From NCBI RefSeq assembly GCF_024809855.1, contig NZ_JANUEM010000001.1, positions 558,001-622,000 of the forward strand: 64,000 bases of DNA, read 5' to 3'. The position numbers and the translations under genes were made by a program. Source of the DNA: Rheinheimera pacifica. Lineage in GTDB: Bacteria; Pseudomonadota; Gammaproteobacteria; Enterobacterales; Alteromonadaceae. Shown here piece after piece: positions 63,943 to 64,000 of the stretch. A model generated the notes under the pieces. That model was not told where the DNA came from. It did no database searches and was given only the letters and a program-made list of their open reading frames with translations. Every line of letters starts with the position of its first letter. Position 1 is the stretch's first letter.

Positions 63943-64000
63943 TGCTATCTCCGCTTCACCGCCACAGGCAGTTGTTGTCACCGGCACAAAAAAGGCGCCG

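Noticed and set aside
1..64000. CRISPR arrays, integrases, prophage genes
   Set aside because: No regularly spaced repeats, no recombinase or phage structural genes were found on reading both strands.

Overview
The window looks like chromosome of a gammaproteobacterium, most likely an Alteromonadales member close to Rheinheimera, Alishewanella or Arsukibacterium. This is inferred from the valS-holC-pepA / lptF-lptG arrangement, the adjacent TIGR03545/TIGR03546-type pair, rraB, Zur- and MetJ-like operators and mid-range GC. No 16S gene is present, so genus is a guess. Housekeeping blocks alternate with accessory islands.

Layout. 1-9.4 kb: a truncated MHYT-PAS sensor, a small coiled-coil protein, then a signalling locus: LolD/FtsX-type ABC transporter, exported DJ-1/PfpI protein, OmpR-type regulator, histidine kinase and a convergent exported protein. 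Three promoters here share a direct repeat TTTCACA-N4-TTTCAC(A/G) with 11-bp period, which suggests one regulon of the local response regulator. 9.5-11.6 kb: folate-independent methionine synthase MesD with its DUF1852 partner MesX, behind tandem MetJ boxes. 11.8-13.5 kb: a membrane-linked alpha/beta hydrolase and a decayed copy of the promoter and signal peptide of the 8580-9350 gene. 13.5-22.7 kb: a serine hydrolase, an RND efflux operon and its TetR regulator behind a perfect 26-bp palindrome, all lying between two direct copies of a VOC gene; the second copy has lost exactly 75 codons.

22.9-31.0 kb: a type I restriction-modification operon of unusual composition, hsdM - unknown Cys/His protein - second hsdM - hsdS - hsdR, with every junction upstream of hsdR overlapping. 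31.3-35.6 kb: a small membrane protein, the TIGR03545/03546 pair and an NhaC-type antiporter. 36.0-39.3 kb: BlaI-type repressor, an M56 (BlaR1-like) protease fused to ankyrin repeats, and a serine hydrolase. 39.4-46.6 kb: valS, holC, pepA, then divergent lptF-lptG.

46.6-53.2 kb: a possible REP-like element, an RDD membrane protein, an uncharacterised lipoprotein/secreted coiled-coil pair, tRNA-Leu(CAA), a solute-binding protein, and a lipase followed by an ankyrin lipoprotein that looks like an effector-immunity pair. 53.3-57.0 kb: fbpABC ferric iron transporter with a possible Fur site. 57.2-62.8 kb: a zinc module (AztD-like His-rich lipoprotein, His-rich TonB-dependent receptor, and divergently a MerC-family protein and a COG0523 GTPase) around two ATGTTATAACAT palindromes that fit Zur. 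62.8 kb-end: rraB and a PlsC-type acyltransferase.

Most worth following up: the two-HsdM restriction operon with its unknown protein, the shared 11-bp-period regulatory box, the M56-ankyrin operon, the lipase/ankyrin pair, and the serial partial gene duplications at 9.3-13.5 and 13.5-22.7 kb. All family assignments come from reading the sequence; no database search was run.
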